From Euryarchaeota archaeon UBA173 (GTDB taxonomy: Archaea > Thermoplasmatota > Poseidoniia > Poseidoniales > Thalassarchaeaceae), in contig DAJH01000075.1 of the NCBI GenBank assembly GCA_002498925.1, positions 1-20,739 of the forward strand: a stretch of 20,739 nt of DNA. The letters run 5' to 3'. The position numbers and the translations under genes are program-made. Position 1 is the stretch's first letter. Every line of letters starts with the position of its first letter. This document shows positions 6,739 to 15,429 of this stretch, one piece after another. The notes beneath the pieces are model-generated. The model had not been told where the DNA came from and made no database searches. It saw nothing but the letters and a program-made list of their open reading frames with translations.

Positions 6739-8331
6739 ATGGAAGAAGAAGGAGGAGGGCGGGACTTCGCGACCTATGTCATTTGGTCACTCTCGGTTAC
6801 CGCCATACTTCTGCTCCTTCTGCCGATGATTTTCGTCATCGGGAAATCCACCCAATACTCCGCGTACTCGCAAGACGGGGACTACGAGGGACTGGCCCAG
6901 CTTTCCGACATGAGGGATAGCCTGGAGGAGAGGCCTGACGAGTATTTCGTTGCCAACACCATGTCCACACCTATGTTAGTGAATGACTGGAAGTACCCTC
7001 ACAGGACGATGCTTCTAATCATCGCTCCCGAGAAACCGATAGATGAGACTGAGGCGGACTCAATCTATGATTTCGTTACGGAACGTGGTGGAAAGGTTAT
7101 CGTGGCCGCCGATGATACGAATGCAAACAGGCTTGCAAACAGATTCGGAGTGACTTACTTCGACGCACCTCTGCTCGACGAGAATCAGTACTACGTCACT
7201 GAGCCAAATAATGATGGCTTGAAGGAGTACTCATGGAGCAATGTATGGAGTGTCGGCACCTTAGAGGAAGAAGCTGCCGATGCCGGTAACGATGGGTGCT
7301 CGACCTTCGAAATATCGCAGTACAATGACGGGTGCTCTCTACCTGTACTGTTCAGGAATCCCACCGGCCTGAAATTTGAGCAGACTGAGATGGACAGGGA
7401 TGATCCCGATCATAGAGTGGTGACCAGGATTGCCAAGGCGTCCCCTTCCGCGTTCATCGACCTAGCAGGAAATGGTGACTCCAGTGACTATCGTAACCCT
7501 GCACCTGGTGACCTATCTCTGATGATCAGGGTGGACTACGCCGGGGTTTCTGTGTATGACAAAGTCAGAAGCGGGCAGGGCAGCCTAGTAGGCGGAGATA
7601 CGGGCGAGCTTGATGTGACAGGCAGCATAGTTTTCGTCTCAGACCCAGAAGCGTTCTCCAATCTTCTGTGGGACGACCAAGTAGGAGAAGAATACGGAAT
7701 TCCCAGGATATGCGAAGTCGAAGGAGCGTACCAAAGCTGCTGGAATGATGAGTTTGAGAACACGGAGGGCTCTCAATGGAACGGCAATGAGGACTACTTC
7801 AAACTCCTGATACACTCGATGATGGAGTTTGACAATCAGAAGCTGTCCGGAGAAATCAAGGATGATTTCTCTAACTTCCAAATTGTTTTCGACGAAAGCA
7901 GGCACGTTACAGGAATGGTATCGGCCCCATTTGTTGAGGCCATGGGAACAGTGGTGTTACTGACTTCGAATACATTCCTGAAGTGGCTAGTGGTGCTGAA
8001 CGTTGGACTTTTACTGCTGGTTGCGATGATGATCGTTCCTGAGAAGGAGAATTGGAGACACGTGTTCGATCTGACGAGATTCGCCGAGAGGCCGAACAAG
8101 TTGGACCCCACATCGTATAGGCAGAGAGTCCAACAGGCCCTCTTCACCAAGATAAGAGTTCACCATGACCTGACTAGAGACGAGATGGCACTGATGGAAC
8201 CCTCTAAGATTCAGGGCATGATAGGCAATCCAAGGCTAGTAGAACTAGCATATTCTAAGGAAAAGAAATACTCCCCCCAAGAGCTCAGGGAGCTCATGAA
8301 AGCCATTAGGCGGTGGGGGAGAGCAAATTAA
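6739..8331 (+). CDS. DUF4350-type membrane protein, first gene of the MoxR cluster
   Basis: This 530-residue protein has one membrane segment at each end of an external region. The first is at about 12-35 (IWSLSVTAILLLLLPMIFVI) and the second at about 415-434 (KWLVVLNVGLLLLVAMMIV), followed by a cytoplasmic tail of about 95 residues. The N-terminal part (PHRTMLLIIAPEKPIDETEADSIYDFV, then GGKVIVAADD) matches the DUF4350 pattern, a glutamine-amidotransferase-like fold in which the segment asks whether an element should be closed off; its function is unknown. Four cysteines, in DGCS (twice), RICE and SCW, lie outside and could form disulfides. The start is ATG 6739; an overlapping GTG at 6736 is possible, and neither has a strong ribosome-binding site. 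DUF4350 proteins often accompany MoxR and DUF58 proteins, as here: the MoxR gene starts 45 nt downstream. Confidence 0.78.
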   Translation: MEEEGGGRDFATYVIWSLSVTAILLLLLPMIFVIGKSTQYSAYSQDGDYEGLAQLSDMRDSLEERPDEYFVANTMSTPMLVNDWKYPHRTMLLIIAPEKPIDETEADSIYDFVTERGGKVIVAADDTNANRLANRFGVTYFDAPLLDENQYYVTEPNNDGLKEYSWSNVWSVGTLEEEAADAGNDGCSTFEISQYNDGCSLPVLFRNPTGLKFEQTEMDRDDPDHRVVTRIAKASPSAFIDLAGNGDSSDYRNPAPGDLSLMIRVDYAGVSVYDKVRSGQGSLVGGDTGELDVTGSIVFVSDPEAFSNLLWDDQVGEEYGIPRICEVEGAYQSCWNDEFENTEGSQWNGNEDYFKLLIHSMMEFDNQKLSGEIKDDFSNFQIVFDESRHVTGMVSAPFVEAMGTVVLLTSNTFLKWLVVLNVGLLLLVAMMIVPEKENWRHVFDLTRFAERPNKLDPTSYRQRVQQALFTKIRVHHDLTRDEMALMEPSKIQGMIGNPRLVELAYSKEKKYSPQELRELMKAIRRWGRAN

Positions 8332-8376
8332 GACAAGCAAAATTGAGAAAAGCAATGTTAAACTGGAGAGAATAGT

Positions 8377-9426
8377 ATGAACGCACCGCCACCAGCAGAT
8401 AAAGCACCACCAGCAGACGCCGTGAGCAAGGGCTACCAAGAGAAGGCAGCCAAGGCCCGCGGTTCCAAGAAGGTAAACGAGAAGCTAGAAGCTGTGGGGA
8501 GAATCGGTGAGGCCATCAGCGCAGAAGTGCAGAAGGTCATCATTGGTAAGTCCCACGTAATCGACAATGTCCTCGTGAATATCCTCTCAAATGGTAACCT
8601 CCTATTCGAGGATTATCCCGGACTTGCCAAGACCCTGATGACAAACACATTCGCAGATGCATTGGGGTGCGATTTCAAGAGGGTACAATTCACGCCTGAC
8701 CTGCTACCTGCAGACATTACAGGAACGAACATCTACGATGCGAAGAAGGGAGAGTTCACTTTCAAGCCAGGGCCGATTTTCTGCAACCTACTTCTTTCGG
8801 ATGAGATTAACAGAGCCCCTCCCAAGACTCAAGCTGCACTTCTTGAGGCGATGCAGGAGAAGCAAGTTACCATCGGTGTTGTAACTCACAAGCTCCCTGC
8901 CCCGTTCCTAACGATGGCAACACAGAATCCGGTCGAGCAGGAAGGTACCTACCCGCTCCCAGAGGCACAACTTGACAGGTTCATGTTCAAGATGAGCGTA
9001 GGATACCCAAATCGAGCGGACGAGGATGAGATCCTAGCTAGACGTGTTGCTAGGAAGAAGGATGAAGTTGAGGTCGAGACGATTACCGATCCCGCACGTG
9101 TTGTTGCAATGCAGCAGGCGTGTGAGGAGGTCTACGTAGACCCGGCAGTTAGGATGTACATGGTCGAGATAGTGACTAGGACAAGGGAGGATCCACGCGT
9201 ACTTGTAGGATCATCTCCTCGTGGATCTCAGGCACTACTGAAGACTAGCAGAGCCGCAGCTGCCATGAGTGGTCGTGACTTCATCACACCCGATGACGTG
9301 AAGGCAGTTGCGACCCTAGCGGTGTCACACAGACTAATCCTGAAGCCAGAGCACCAGATCAAGGGCCTAGAGAACGAGGAGGTCATCTCTGACATCCTCA
9401 GGCAGGTCCCAGTACCAACCGTCTGA
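8377..9426 (+). CDS. MoxR-family AAA+ ATPase
   Basis: This is a 349-residue ATPase of the MoxR branch of AAA+ proteins, thought to act as chaperones that activate or mature partner proteins, often ones with vWA-type domains. The P-loop is FEDYPGLAKT (K85, T86), the MoxR form of Walker A. Walker B is LLLSDEINRAPPKTQ (D142, E143), sensor 1 is ATQNP (N184), and the likely arginine finger is LDRF (R201). The C-terminal helical lid begins near SSPRGSQALLKTSRA. The first 30 residues are an Ala/Pro/Lys-rich unstructured lead. The start is supported by GGAGAG 6-8 nt upstream of ATG 8377. It sits between the DUF4350 and DUF58 genes, the usual MoxR neighbourhood, with DUF58 the probable direct partner. 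Confidence 0.95.
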   Translation: MNAPPPADKAPPADAVSKGYQEKAAKARGSKKVNEKLEAVGRIGEAISAEVQKVIIGKSHVIDNVLVNILSNGNLLFEDYPGLAKTLMTNTFADALGCDFKRVQFTPDLLPADITGTNIYDAKKGEFTFKPGPIFCNLLLSDEINRAPPKTQAALLEAMQEKQVTIGVVTHKLPAPFLTMATQNPVEQEGTYPLPEAQLDRFMFKMSVGYPNRADEDEILARRVARKKDEVEVETITDPARVVAMQQACEEVYVDPAVRMYMVEIVTRTREDPRVLVGSSPRGSQALLKTSRAAAAMSGRDFITPDDVKAVATLAVSHRLILKPEHQIKGLENEEVISDILRQVPVPTV

Positions 9427-9460
9427 GTTGGTTTCTCGGATAGATTGTAGAGGTGTCAAG

Positions 9461-10780
9461 ATGGCGTGGAGCAGGAAGTCAGCGATGTTCGCATCGCTTG
9501 CTATCGCGCTCTACCTCCTTGGACTGGTCCTCAGGAACCAGCAGCTAGTTACCGTGGCGGTGGTGCTGCTTTCGTTCCTAACTTGGGCCGCTTTCATGTC
9601 CAATCATGCAGATGTTTCGTCATCTGGCAGGAGGGTGGAAGATGCCGACTCCGACGAAGGCATCCAACTGAACAGCATTGTGGCGCTCAGGAAGATATCC
9701 TCTGCTAGGATTTTCGAAGATGGAGAAATCGAGGTTACGCTCAGACTTCAGAACCGTTCCAACCTCTCGAAGATTATCGAGGTAAGGGACAGGGTCCCTG
9801 AGGTCATGCGAATAAAGAAGGGGGCGAATTATGTCCTCATGGAGCTTGGACCGCAGAGGGAGACTACTATTTCTTACACCATAGAGACTCCCCTCAGGGG
9901 ATTCTATACCATCGGCCCAGTGTGCGTTCGTGTTCAGGATGCCTTCGGACTCTTCCACAACGAAAGGGAGATCAATCTTTACGACGACTTCCTGGTATTC
10001 CCCAAGATGGAGGACATCAAGGATGCTCTGATTAAGAGCAGGGTGCCCAAGATTTTCACGGGAGCAGTGAATATCAGAAATCCAGGCGAGGGGTCAAACT
10101 TCTACAACCTCCGTGAATATATCCCCGGAGACCCGATGAAGAAGGTCAACTGGGCGGCTACAGCTAGGAGCGGTGGCAAAATGATGGTCAATGAATATGA
10201 GCGTGATGCCGTAAGTGACATCATTCTGATTATCGATAGTAGGGGCGTTAGCGAGACTGGGCCAGTCAGCAGGAACTCCTTGGTGTACAGCACCAGGGCC
10301 GCGGCCAGCCTATCCCAATACTTCCTGTCCAGAAGGGACTCAGTTGGACTAGTGGTATACAGCGATGAGATCGTTTCCGTCGACAGGGACACTGGGAAGA
10401 AGCAGCTCTATGTTCTACTAACTAAGCTAGCAGGAGCTATGGCAAAGGGCAACACACCCCTCAAAGTTGTAACAAATAGGATAATGCCCCACATCAACAG
10501 GGGAAGCCCCATCATCATCCTTAGCCCATTGGAGGACGATCCGACCATTGTGGACGCCGTTCGTGACCTAAGGGCGAGGAACTTCGATGTGACCGTTCTT
10601 TCACCGAGCAGCCTGGAGTTCGAATTCGACGCCAGGAGGCTTGACAGGACTGGGTATGAGGTTCTGAAGACTGAGCGAGACATTCTGATGAGCGAATTAA
10701 GGGGGCTGGGTGCATTCGTCATGGACTGGGAGCCTGACATGATGCTGAATACCGCCCTAGCTGGGGCGAGGGGTTTCTGA
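9461..10780 (+). CDS. DUF58 domain membrane protein, probable MoxR partner
   Basis: This 439-residue protein has two N-terminal membrane segments (about 9-25 and 28-47), then a beta-rich region containing ARIFEDGEIEVTLRLQN. The DUF58 signature runs from about residue 210 to 250 (NLREYIPGDPMKKVNWAATARSG, then VNEYERD). The part after it, IILIIDSRGVSE, resembles the start of a vWA fold with an incomplete MIDAS motif. DUF58 proteins are nearly always encoded beside MoxR ATPases and are taken as their clients or adaptors; their biochemical role is unknown. The ATG at 9461 is preferred over the TTG at 9428 because GAGGTG precedes it by about 6 nt and the membrane segment follows directly. The same GAGGTGTC(T)AAGATG arrangement starts the next gene. 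Confidence 0.9.
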   Translation: MAWSRKSAMFASLAIALYLLGLVLRNQQLVTVAVVLLSFLTWAAFMSNHADVSSSGRRVEDADSDEGIQLNSIVALRKISSARIFEDGEIEVTLRLQNRSNLSKIIEVRDRVPEVMRIKKGANYVLMELGPQRETTISYTIETPLRGFYTIGPVCVRVQDAFGLFHNEREINLYDDFLVFPKMEDIKDALIKSRVPKIFTGAVNIRNPGEGSNFYNLREYIPGDPMKKVNWAATARSGGKMMVNEYERDAVSDIILIIDSRGVSETGPVSRNSLVYSTRAAASLSQYFLSRRDSVGLVVYSDEIVSVDRDTGKKQLYVLLTKLAGAMAKGNTPLKVVTNRIMPHINRGSPIIILSPLEDDPTIVDAVRDLRARNFDVTVLSPSSLEFEFDARRLDRTGYEVLKTERDILMSELRGLGAFVMDWEPDMMLNTALAGARGF

Positions 10781-10790
10781 GGTGTCTAAG

Positions 10791-11723
10791 ATGGCTGATG
10801 ATGTGGATGTCGAAGGTGCGAGCGATACGGCCCACCTGTACGAAGGCAAGAAAGTCAGGTCTTCCGCCCCCAGCAGGAGGAAGGCAGCAGGCCGAATCAA
10901 ATCGAGTACCGAGATTCCAAAGGATGCGATTCCGGAAATTCACGTACCCAGCTTCATTGAGTCTTTCTTCGGCGGTCCGGTGGTTTCCAAAGACAAGTTC
11001 CTACCTCCTGATAGAATGGTCTCTTCACTGCAGGCCGGTTCGGCTGCGTCCCTGATAGTCTTGAGTTTCCTCACCTTCATGATAACGCCAGTATCGGGAA
11101 CTGCTTGGTTCGCTGCTTCTAACGCACTGGGGCTAGGGGTCGCTGCCGGTCTTTTCCATCTAATGCTCATAGCAATTGGACTGATCGGGGGCGTTTACGG
11201 TACTTTCCAGAGGGACCGTAGGGCGATGCTGATTTCCTACGTCGCACTGATACTGGTGACAATCAGATTCGCTGGGAGCACTGTCGAGTTCAGACTGGAC
11301 GTGGTTCCCGAGAGTGAGATTATCCAGAAGTTCATCCTAATCCTATACGCAGTTTTCCTCGTCATGTACATTGAACTATCGAGTGGCGTAATCAGATTCT
11401 CCATGCTGGATACGTCAATTAGGATGAACGAGGTCTACGTCATGGGGGTTAACAAGATTACCAGGAAGTACCACATGTCCCTAGCCATAGCCCCTGCGAT
11501 AGCAGGCGCCGTCGCCCTAATGACGCTCCTGATCAACCTAATAATTCCAGCAATAGTGGGCATTTTCGATGATGTCTCTGCCTTGCGATTGAAAGAAAGC
11601 GTCGAGTTGACGAGTGTGTATGGCGTCGCTCTTGGGACGGTGATTGTCTTCGTTGTCATTGCCGCGATGTTCGCAGTTAACCTACCTCTGAGGGTGCAGC
11701 AGATGAGGGAAAGAAACGCCTAG
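10791..11723 (+). CDS. Six-helix membrane protein of the MoxR-DUF58 cluster, unknown function
   Basis: I do not recognise this 310-residue protein. The first 80 residues are charged and probably cytoplasmic. Six hydrophobic segments follow at about 84-104, 107-136, 143-160, 177-195, 229-254 and 273-295, and the protein ends in a short basic tail (RVQQMRERNA). A cytoplasmic loop between helices 4 and 5 contains TSIRMNEVYVMGVNKITRKYH. GAGGTG about 6 nt before ATG 10791 decides the start over the GTG at 10782. It follows DUF58 by 10 nt, so it is the last gene of a four-gene operon (DUF4350, MoxR, DUF58, this). It occupies the place that transglutaminase/DUF4129 membrane proteins hold in many bacterial MoxR clusters, but shows no such motif. 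Its last four bases overlap the convergent chorismate synthase gene. Confidence 0.8.
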   Translation: MADDVDVEGASDTAHLYEGKKVRSSAPSRRKAAGRIKSSTEIPKDAIPEIHVPSFIESFFGGPVVSKDKFLPPDRMVSSLQAGSAASLIVLSFLTFMITPVSGTAWFAASNALGLGVAAGLFHLMLIAIGLIGGVYGTFQRDRRAMLISYVALILVTIRFAGSTVEFRLDVVPESEIIQKFILILYAVFLVMYIELSSGVIRFSMLDTSIRMNEVYVMGVNKITRKYHMSLAIAPAIAGAVALMTLLINLIIPAIVGIFDDVSALRLKESVELTSVYGVALGTVIVFVVIAAMFAVNLPLRVQQMRERNA

Positions 11724-12829
11724 TCTTCTTTGGAGCCGAGAAATCCGCCCATCAGGCCCAGGTCGGCCATCACAAGAATAGCAGCTGCTTCCACGACTGG
11801 TACTGCCCTAGGGCCTAGCACTGGATCGTGCCTCCCTCCAATCTCCAGTGGCATTAGCTCGTCACTGGGCAAATGTAGAGTGAGTTGCTCGCGAGGGAAG
11901 CTGCTAGGGGGCTTGAAGTGAACCTTGACCCTTATTGGGGCCCCTGTTGACCTCCCCCCGAGTGATCCATCGGCCTCTCCAGAAGACGCCCCCTCGAGGA
12001 CTGGTGATCCATCCTCCGAATGCCAAGAGTCATTGTGTTCTGAGCCCCTCATTCTAGATGACTCGACTCCATGTGAGAATTCTACTGCCCTAGCGCCGGG
12101 GATTGCCATCATCGCACGGGCCAGTGATGGCTCGACACCATCAAACCATGGCTCACCCACTCCGATGGGAATCCCTTCAATCAGCAATTCAACCACTGAG
12201 CCGACGCTGTCCCTATCCATTCTTACGGACTCGATGAAATCTGAGATATTGCCTACTGCATCTGGATCCCTGCAATTCAACCTGGCCATGTCAGAGTCAG
12301 ATTTTAGCTCTGAGTCTCTGTCAAGCTGGAATAGCGGGCGGGATTTGACTTCTCCGACGCTGTGGAGGTGTGCCTTGCAGGACCATCCTGCTTGATCCAA
12401 GAGAGTCTTTGCCTGACTTCCGGCAGCAACCATTCCGAACGTAAGGCGAGCGGATTGGGAGCCCCCTCCTCTGAGATCGCTGGAGCCTTCTGACCTTACC
12501 ATCTCAACCATATCAGCATGTCCGGGCCGAGGATGGTCTGGTAGGAATGAATAGTCTGACGAACGGACATCAGAGTTCATAGTCAACATGAGAATTGGCC
12601 ATCCTGTAGCCTTTCCATCATAGATTCCAGAGAGGATCTGGCATTCGTCCAGCTCTTTCCTAGAAGACAACCCCTTCCTACCAGGCTTCCTCCTGTCGAT
12701 TTCCCTCGACAGGGACTCTGGATCCATGGGGGTCCCCGGAGGCATTCCCTCTACCAGTGCCCCGACGCATGTTCCATGACTCTCCCCGAATAGGGTGATT
12801 CTGAGCTTGTCCCCCAGTGCCATGCCCAT
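11720..12829 (-). CDS. aroC: Chorismate synthase
   Basis: This enzyme converts 5-enolpyruvylshikimate-3-phosphate to chorismate, using reduced FMN without net redox change, and is the last step of the common aromatic pathway. The 369-residue protein has the N-terminal GESHG (H18), RRKPGRKG, the second conserved histidine in HPRPGHAD (H104), and GGGSQSARLTFGMVAAGSQAK. The last matches the archaeal form of the motif more than the bacterial SARETA form. The start ATG at 12829 shares one base with the TAA stop of the shikimate kinase gene (TAATG) and has GAGGTC upstream. A second ATG two codons later is possible. It is the last gene of the shikimate operon, and its stop overlaps the plus-strand membrane-protein gene by CTAG. 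Confidence 0.96.
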   Translation of the reverse strand: MGMALGDKLRITLFGESHGTCVGALVEGMPPGTPMDPESLSREIDRRKPGRKGLSSRKELDECQILSGIYDGKATGWPILMLTMNSDVRSSDYSFLPDHPRPGHADMVEMVRSEGSSDLRGGGSQSARLTFGMVAAGSQAKTLLDQAGWSCKAHLHSVGEVKSRPLFQLDRDSELKSDSDMARLNCRDPDAVGNISDFIESVRMDRDSVGSVVELLIEGIPIGVGEPWFDGVEPSLARAMMAIPGARAVEFSHGVESSRMRGSEHNDSWHSEDGSPVLEGASSGEADGSLGGRSTGAPIRVKVHFKPPSSFPREQLTLHLPSDELMPLEIGGRHDPVLGPRAVPVVEAAAILVMADLGLMGGFLGSKED

Positions 12830-13686
12830 TACCTGACCTCCCTCTCTGCCACTTCTGAACTAACGAAACTGGTTTCCATGACCTCTAGGCCACTTTGCTC
12901 CACACTATTCTTGACATTCTGCACATCTGTCGGATAGCAAACTATTGCTATTGCTGGGCCAGAACCACTCAGACCAGCTGCTAAGGCTCCTGAAGCGATT
13001 GCCATGTTACAAGTTCTCAGCGCCTCAAAATCATCAGTCGATGAAGCGACTGCCATTCCGTTTGATGAAAGTGCGTCAAGGACTGAACCGTTGGTCAGGG
13101 AAGCAAGGGCCCTCTCGAAGAGGTACTGGTTTTCGGAAAAGGACTCGGCATTCACGGCTGTCTCCCTCGGGCCCCTTGGAACTACTAGCACGGTCACATC
13201 TTCATCGAATTCGCCCTCAAACAGAATCGCCTCCGATGCTGGGAGTCTTGGATCTACCAGCTTCCACCCTGAATCTACTGCAGCCCATGCATCGTCCATA
13301 CTCCCAGTCACCGTGCAGCCAGAATTTATCTGGGACTCGACAGCCATGTCGACTATCTCCGAGTCTGATAGGCCTACCCAGGAGGACTGATTCAGCGCCC
13401 TTAACGCGGCACAGGCTAGGGCTGCGCTTGACTTCAGCCCCTGGCCTACTGGGACATCGCTAATCACCTCCCACCCCACAATGTTTGGGCTTGGCAATTC
13501 CTTCTTCCTCCAAAGGTGAAGAACTTCATCCAAGAGGCCGTGATGGTCGTTATGCAAATCAATATGTTCGTCGTGGATATTTACAGTGGTTGTCAGACCG
13601 ATGGGTATTGAGCACCCCCTTCCAAGTCCCAGTGCGTGTAATATGGAAATTCCCCCGTTAGCGGTTCCCGAACCCAGGATTGTCAT
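12829..13686 (-). CDS. Archaeal-type shikimate kinase (GHMP superfamily)
   Basis: This 285-residue kinase phosphorylates shikimate at the 3-position with ATP. It belongs to the GHMP (galactokinase/homoserine kinase) superfamily, unrelated to bacterial AroK. The GHMP phosphate-binding motif is VGQGLKSSAALACAAL at about residues 73-90. The N-terminal GSGTANGGISILHALGLGRG matches the archaeal shikimate kinase start, which reads like GxAxGAxTIxNA in homologues. A C-terminal glycine-rich motif AAGLSGSGPAIAIV, typical of GHMP kinases, is also present. The start ATG overlaps the stop of the upstream DHQ synthase gene by 4 nt and the stop overlaps chorismate synthase by 1 nt, so translation is coupled. 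Homoserine kinase is the main alternative from sequence alone, but the operon makes shikimate kinase nearly certain. Confidence 0.93.
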   Translation of the reverse strand: MTILGSGTANGGISILHALGLGRGCSIPIGLTTTVNIHDEHIDLHNDHHGLLDEVLHLWRKKELPSPNIVGWEVISDVPVGQGLKSSAALACAALRALNQSSWVGLSDSEIVDMAVESQINSGCTVTGSMDDAWAAVDSGWKLVDPRLPASEAILFEGEFDEDVTVLVVPRGPRETAVNAESFSENQYLFERALASLTNGSVLDALSSNGMAVASSTDDFEALRTCNMAIASGALAAGLSGSGPAIAIVCYPTDVQNVKNSVEQSGLEVMETSFVSSEVAEREVR

Positions 13687-14630
13687 CTCTCCTCGACCTC
13701 CCCCTGTACGGGTTTCCCAATATGGCGCATGTTGCTCTCGTTGAGGACGACAACTTCGTGCCCGGGATTAATCTCAGTAACCGAGATAGCGGCGCCCGAA
13801 TCAGAGACTAATCGGACTGTCTCTGCTTGCTGGACCATGATCTGTCCATCTCCTTTTCGTGATTTGAGAGAGATTTTCAGAAATGGTCTCCTCTCTATTT
13901 TGAGCCTCCCTATTGTGGCTATTCTGGAAGGCCCTTCATGGGAATGTACTGAGACTTTGTCTCCCGAATTTAATTCGCTCAAGTACTTGGTTGAACCGTC
14001 CCCCATTAGCACATAGGAGTGAACTGCGCCGGCATTCACCCTGAAAGGCCTGGAGGGGACGTACTGGGATGGGACAGTCTCACCATGGACGAGGCAAAGG
14101 CATGCAGAAGATGAGCCAATCGCCAAACCCTCTCCCTCCGATAGCCTCTCTATGAGGTCCACACATACCCTTTCGCCCACACCACCAGGAGAGACTGAAT
14201 CTACCGTGGCTATCGATAGTTCCGGAGGTGCTGCCCTTCCCCGAGTGGTGTCTTTCTCGGAGGAGATTGTTCTAGCTGAGGCCCAAAGTGCGGCTGCTTG
14301 TTCCTCGGGCGGTAGAACTACTGCATCGACTCCATGTTCGAGGGCGAATGCAGCGCCCTGCATGTCGACTTCTTCTGAGATTGCGAACGCTATCCTGCTC
14401 CCACTGCCTGAGGAGGCTGCTACCAAGTTCTCCAGCGGGATCATCTTCCAGTCTGAACATCTTACCAAAATCCAAGGAATCATTCCCACTAGGGAGATTG
14501 CCTCTTCCTGACCTCTGTAGTCGTCAAGATTCACCACTGCTACTTCCGGGTCATCCCCCTCCCATATCCGATACCCGAAATCAGGAGCGGCCGAAAACTC
14601 ATACAGATCTGCATCGACCCAGATTTCCAT
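13683..14630 (-). CDS. 3-Dehydroquinate synthase II (archaeal AroB')
   Basis: This enzyme catalyses oxidative deamination and cyclisation of 2-amino-3,7-dideoxy-D-threo-hept-6-ulosonate to 3-dehydroquinate using NAD+. It is the archaeal replacement for AroB. The 315-residue protein carries the family's conserved second half: GGVGERVCVDL, GEGLAIGSSS, LVHGET, RPFRVNAGAVHSYVL, TKYLSEL and GRLKIERRPF. The N-terminal half is more divergent and the protein is somewhat shorter than many homologues (about 330-380). It starts at an ATG 4 nt after the ADTH synthase stop, with GAGGTGA overlapping that stop, and its own stop overlaps the shikimate kinase ATG. The pairing with the gene upstream, which makes its substrate, confirms the assignment. 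Confidence 0.95.
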   Translation of the reverse strand: MEIWVDADLYEFSAAPDFGYRIWEGDDPEVAVVNLDDYRGQEEAISLVGMIPWILVRCSDWKMIPLENLVAASSGSGSRIAFAISEEVDMQGAAFALEHGVDAVVLPPEEQAAALWASARTISSEKDTTRGRAAPPELSIATVDSVSPGGVGERVCVDLIERLSEGEGLAIGSSSACLCLVHGETVPSQYVPSRPFRVNAGAVHSYVLMGDGSTKYLSELNSGDKVSVHSHEGPSRIATIGRLKIERRPFLKISLKSRKGDGQIMVQQAETVRLVSDSGAAISVTEINPGHEVVVLNESNMRHIGKPVQGEVEER

Positions 14631-14634
14631 TCAA

Positions 14635-15429
14635 TCACCTCAGCAGAAGAGATGCCTCTGAAGCCGTTTTACCTTCATGGACCACCGCTCTGAGGGCCCT
14701 CACACGAGACTCGGGGTCTTCCGAACCGAATACTTGCCTTCCCATACAAACTCCTGCGCACCCCACTGACATGGCATCCTCCACAGTGGACAGGATACTT
14801 GCGAAGTCATCGCCCATAGGCCCACCTGCGATGAGAACGGGAATGGGCGTAGACTCTGTGACTCTGGAAAATGATTCTGCGGAGCCGGTCCACGGAACCT
14901 TGGCAACATGACACCCCAACTCCCATGCCAAGCGGACAGCATGCGCCACGCCTCCCGTAGGATCTTCGTCGTCTATGGCCAGATTTGGCCCACGTGGATA
15001 GACCATCCCAAGGACCGGCATCTCCTCTTCGAGTGCCTGGCTGGTGATCTGTCCAAGCCTCTCTATCATGTGATTCTCGAAATCATCGCCGAGATTTACT
15101 TGAGCAGAGACGCCAGTCGCTCCACGCTTCTTCGACTCAGAAGCCGTAGCAACACTGACCTTGTCCTGGGACCTATCCCCTCCGTGCACGGTGGAAACTG
15201 AAACATGGCAGACGTATCCACCCCACCCGTTCCTAGCTGAGTTGTGGCTGAGAAGTCCCTTCTGCATTACTATCGCATCCGCGCCTCCGGAAATTACTGC
15301 GTCTACTGCTGAATCTGTGTCCTCTAGGCCCCTCACTGGGAAGCTGGATGCGCCATGGTCCATCGGAATCCAGACGCCCTTGCCCCCTGGGAGGATCCTA
15401 TCTAGACGGTCTGACAGTGCATCAGCCAT
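14635..15429 (-). CDS. 2-Amino-3,7-dideoxy-D-threo-hept-6-ulosonate (ADTH) synthase, archaeal AroA'
   Basis: This is a class I fructose-bisphosphate aldolase-like TIM barrel that makes ADTH from aspartate semialdehyde and 6-deoxy-5-ketofructose 1-phosphate, the archaeal entry to the shikimate pathway. Visible motifs are IPMDHGAS near the N terminus, LGMVYPRGP, the Schiff-base lysine in HVAKVPWTGS, and the phosphate-binding strands VLIAGGP and GVCMGRQVF. The start at ATG 15429 gives 264 residues, the usual family length, and MADALSDRLDRILPGGKGVWIPMDHG aligns with known starts. The frame stays open back to a TTG at 15510 that overlaps the previous stop, but that extension has no counterpart in the family. 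It is the first gene of the four-gene shikimate operon. DHNA-type FbaB aldolase is the alternative if the neighbours are ignored. Confidence 0.93.
   Translation of the reverse strand: MADALSDRLDRILPGGKGVWIPMDHGASSFPVRGLEDTDSAVDAVISGGADAIVMQKGLLSHNSARNGWGGYVCHVSVSTVHGGDRSQDKVSVATASESKKRGATGVSAQVNLGDDFENHMIERLGQITSQALEEEMPVLGMVYPRGPNLAIDDEDPTGGVAHAVRLAWELGCHVAKVPWTGSAESFSRVTESTPIPVLIAGGPMGDDFASILSTVEDAMSVGCAGVCMGRQVFGSEDPESRVRALRAVVHEGKTASEASLLLR

Noticed and set aside
12945..13463. Plus-strand frame of 172 codons opposite shikimate kinase
   Set aside because: Shadow of a conserved gene; composition is Arg/Ser/Leu-rich and no motif is seen.
14288..14911. Long plus-strand frame of about 200 codons opposite the DHQ synthase and ADTH synthase genes
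   Set aside because: It runs antisense across two well-identified genes and its junction, is rich in Arg, Pro, Leu and Ser as expected of a shadow frame, and matches no family.
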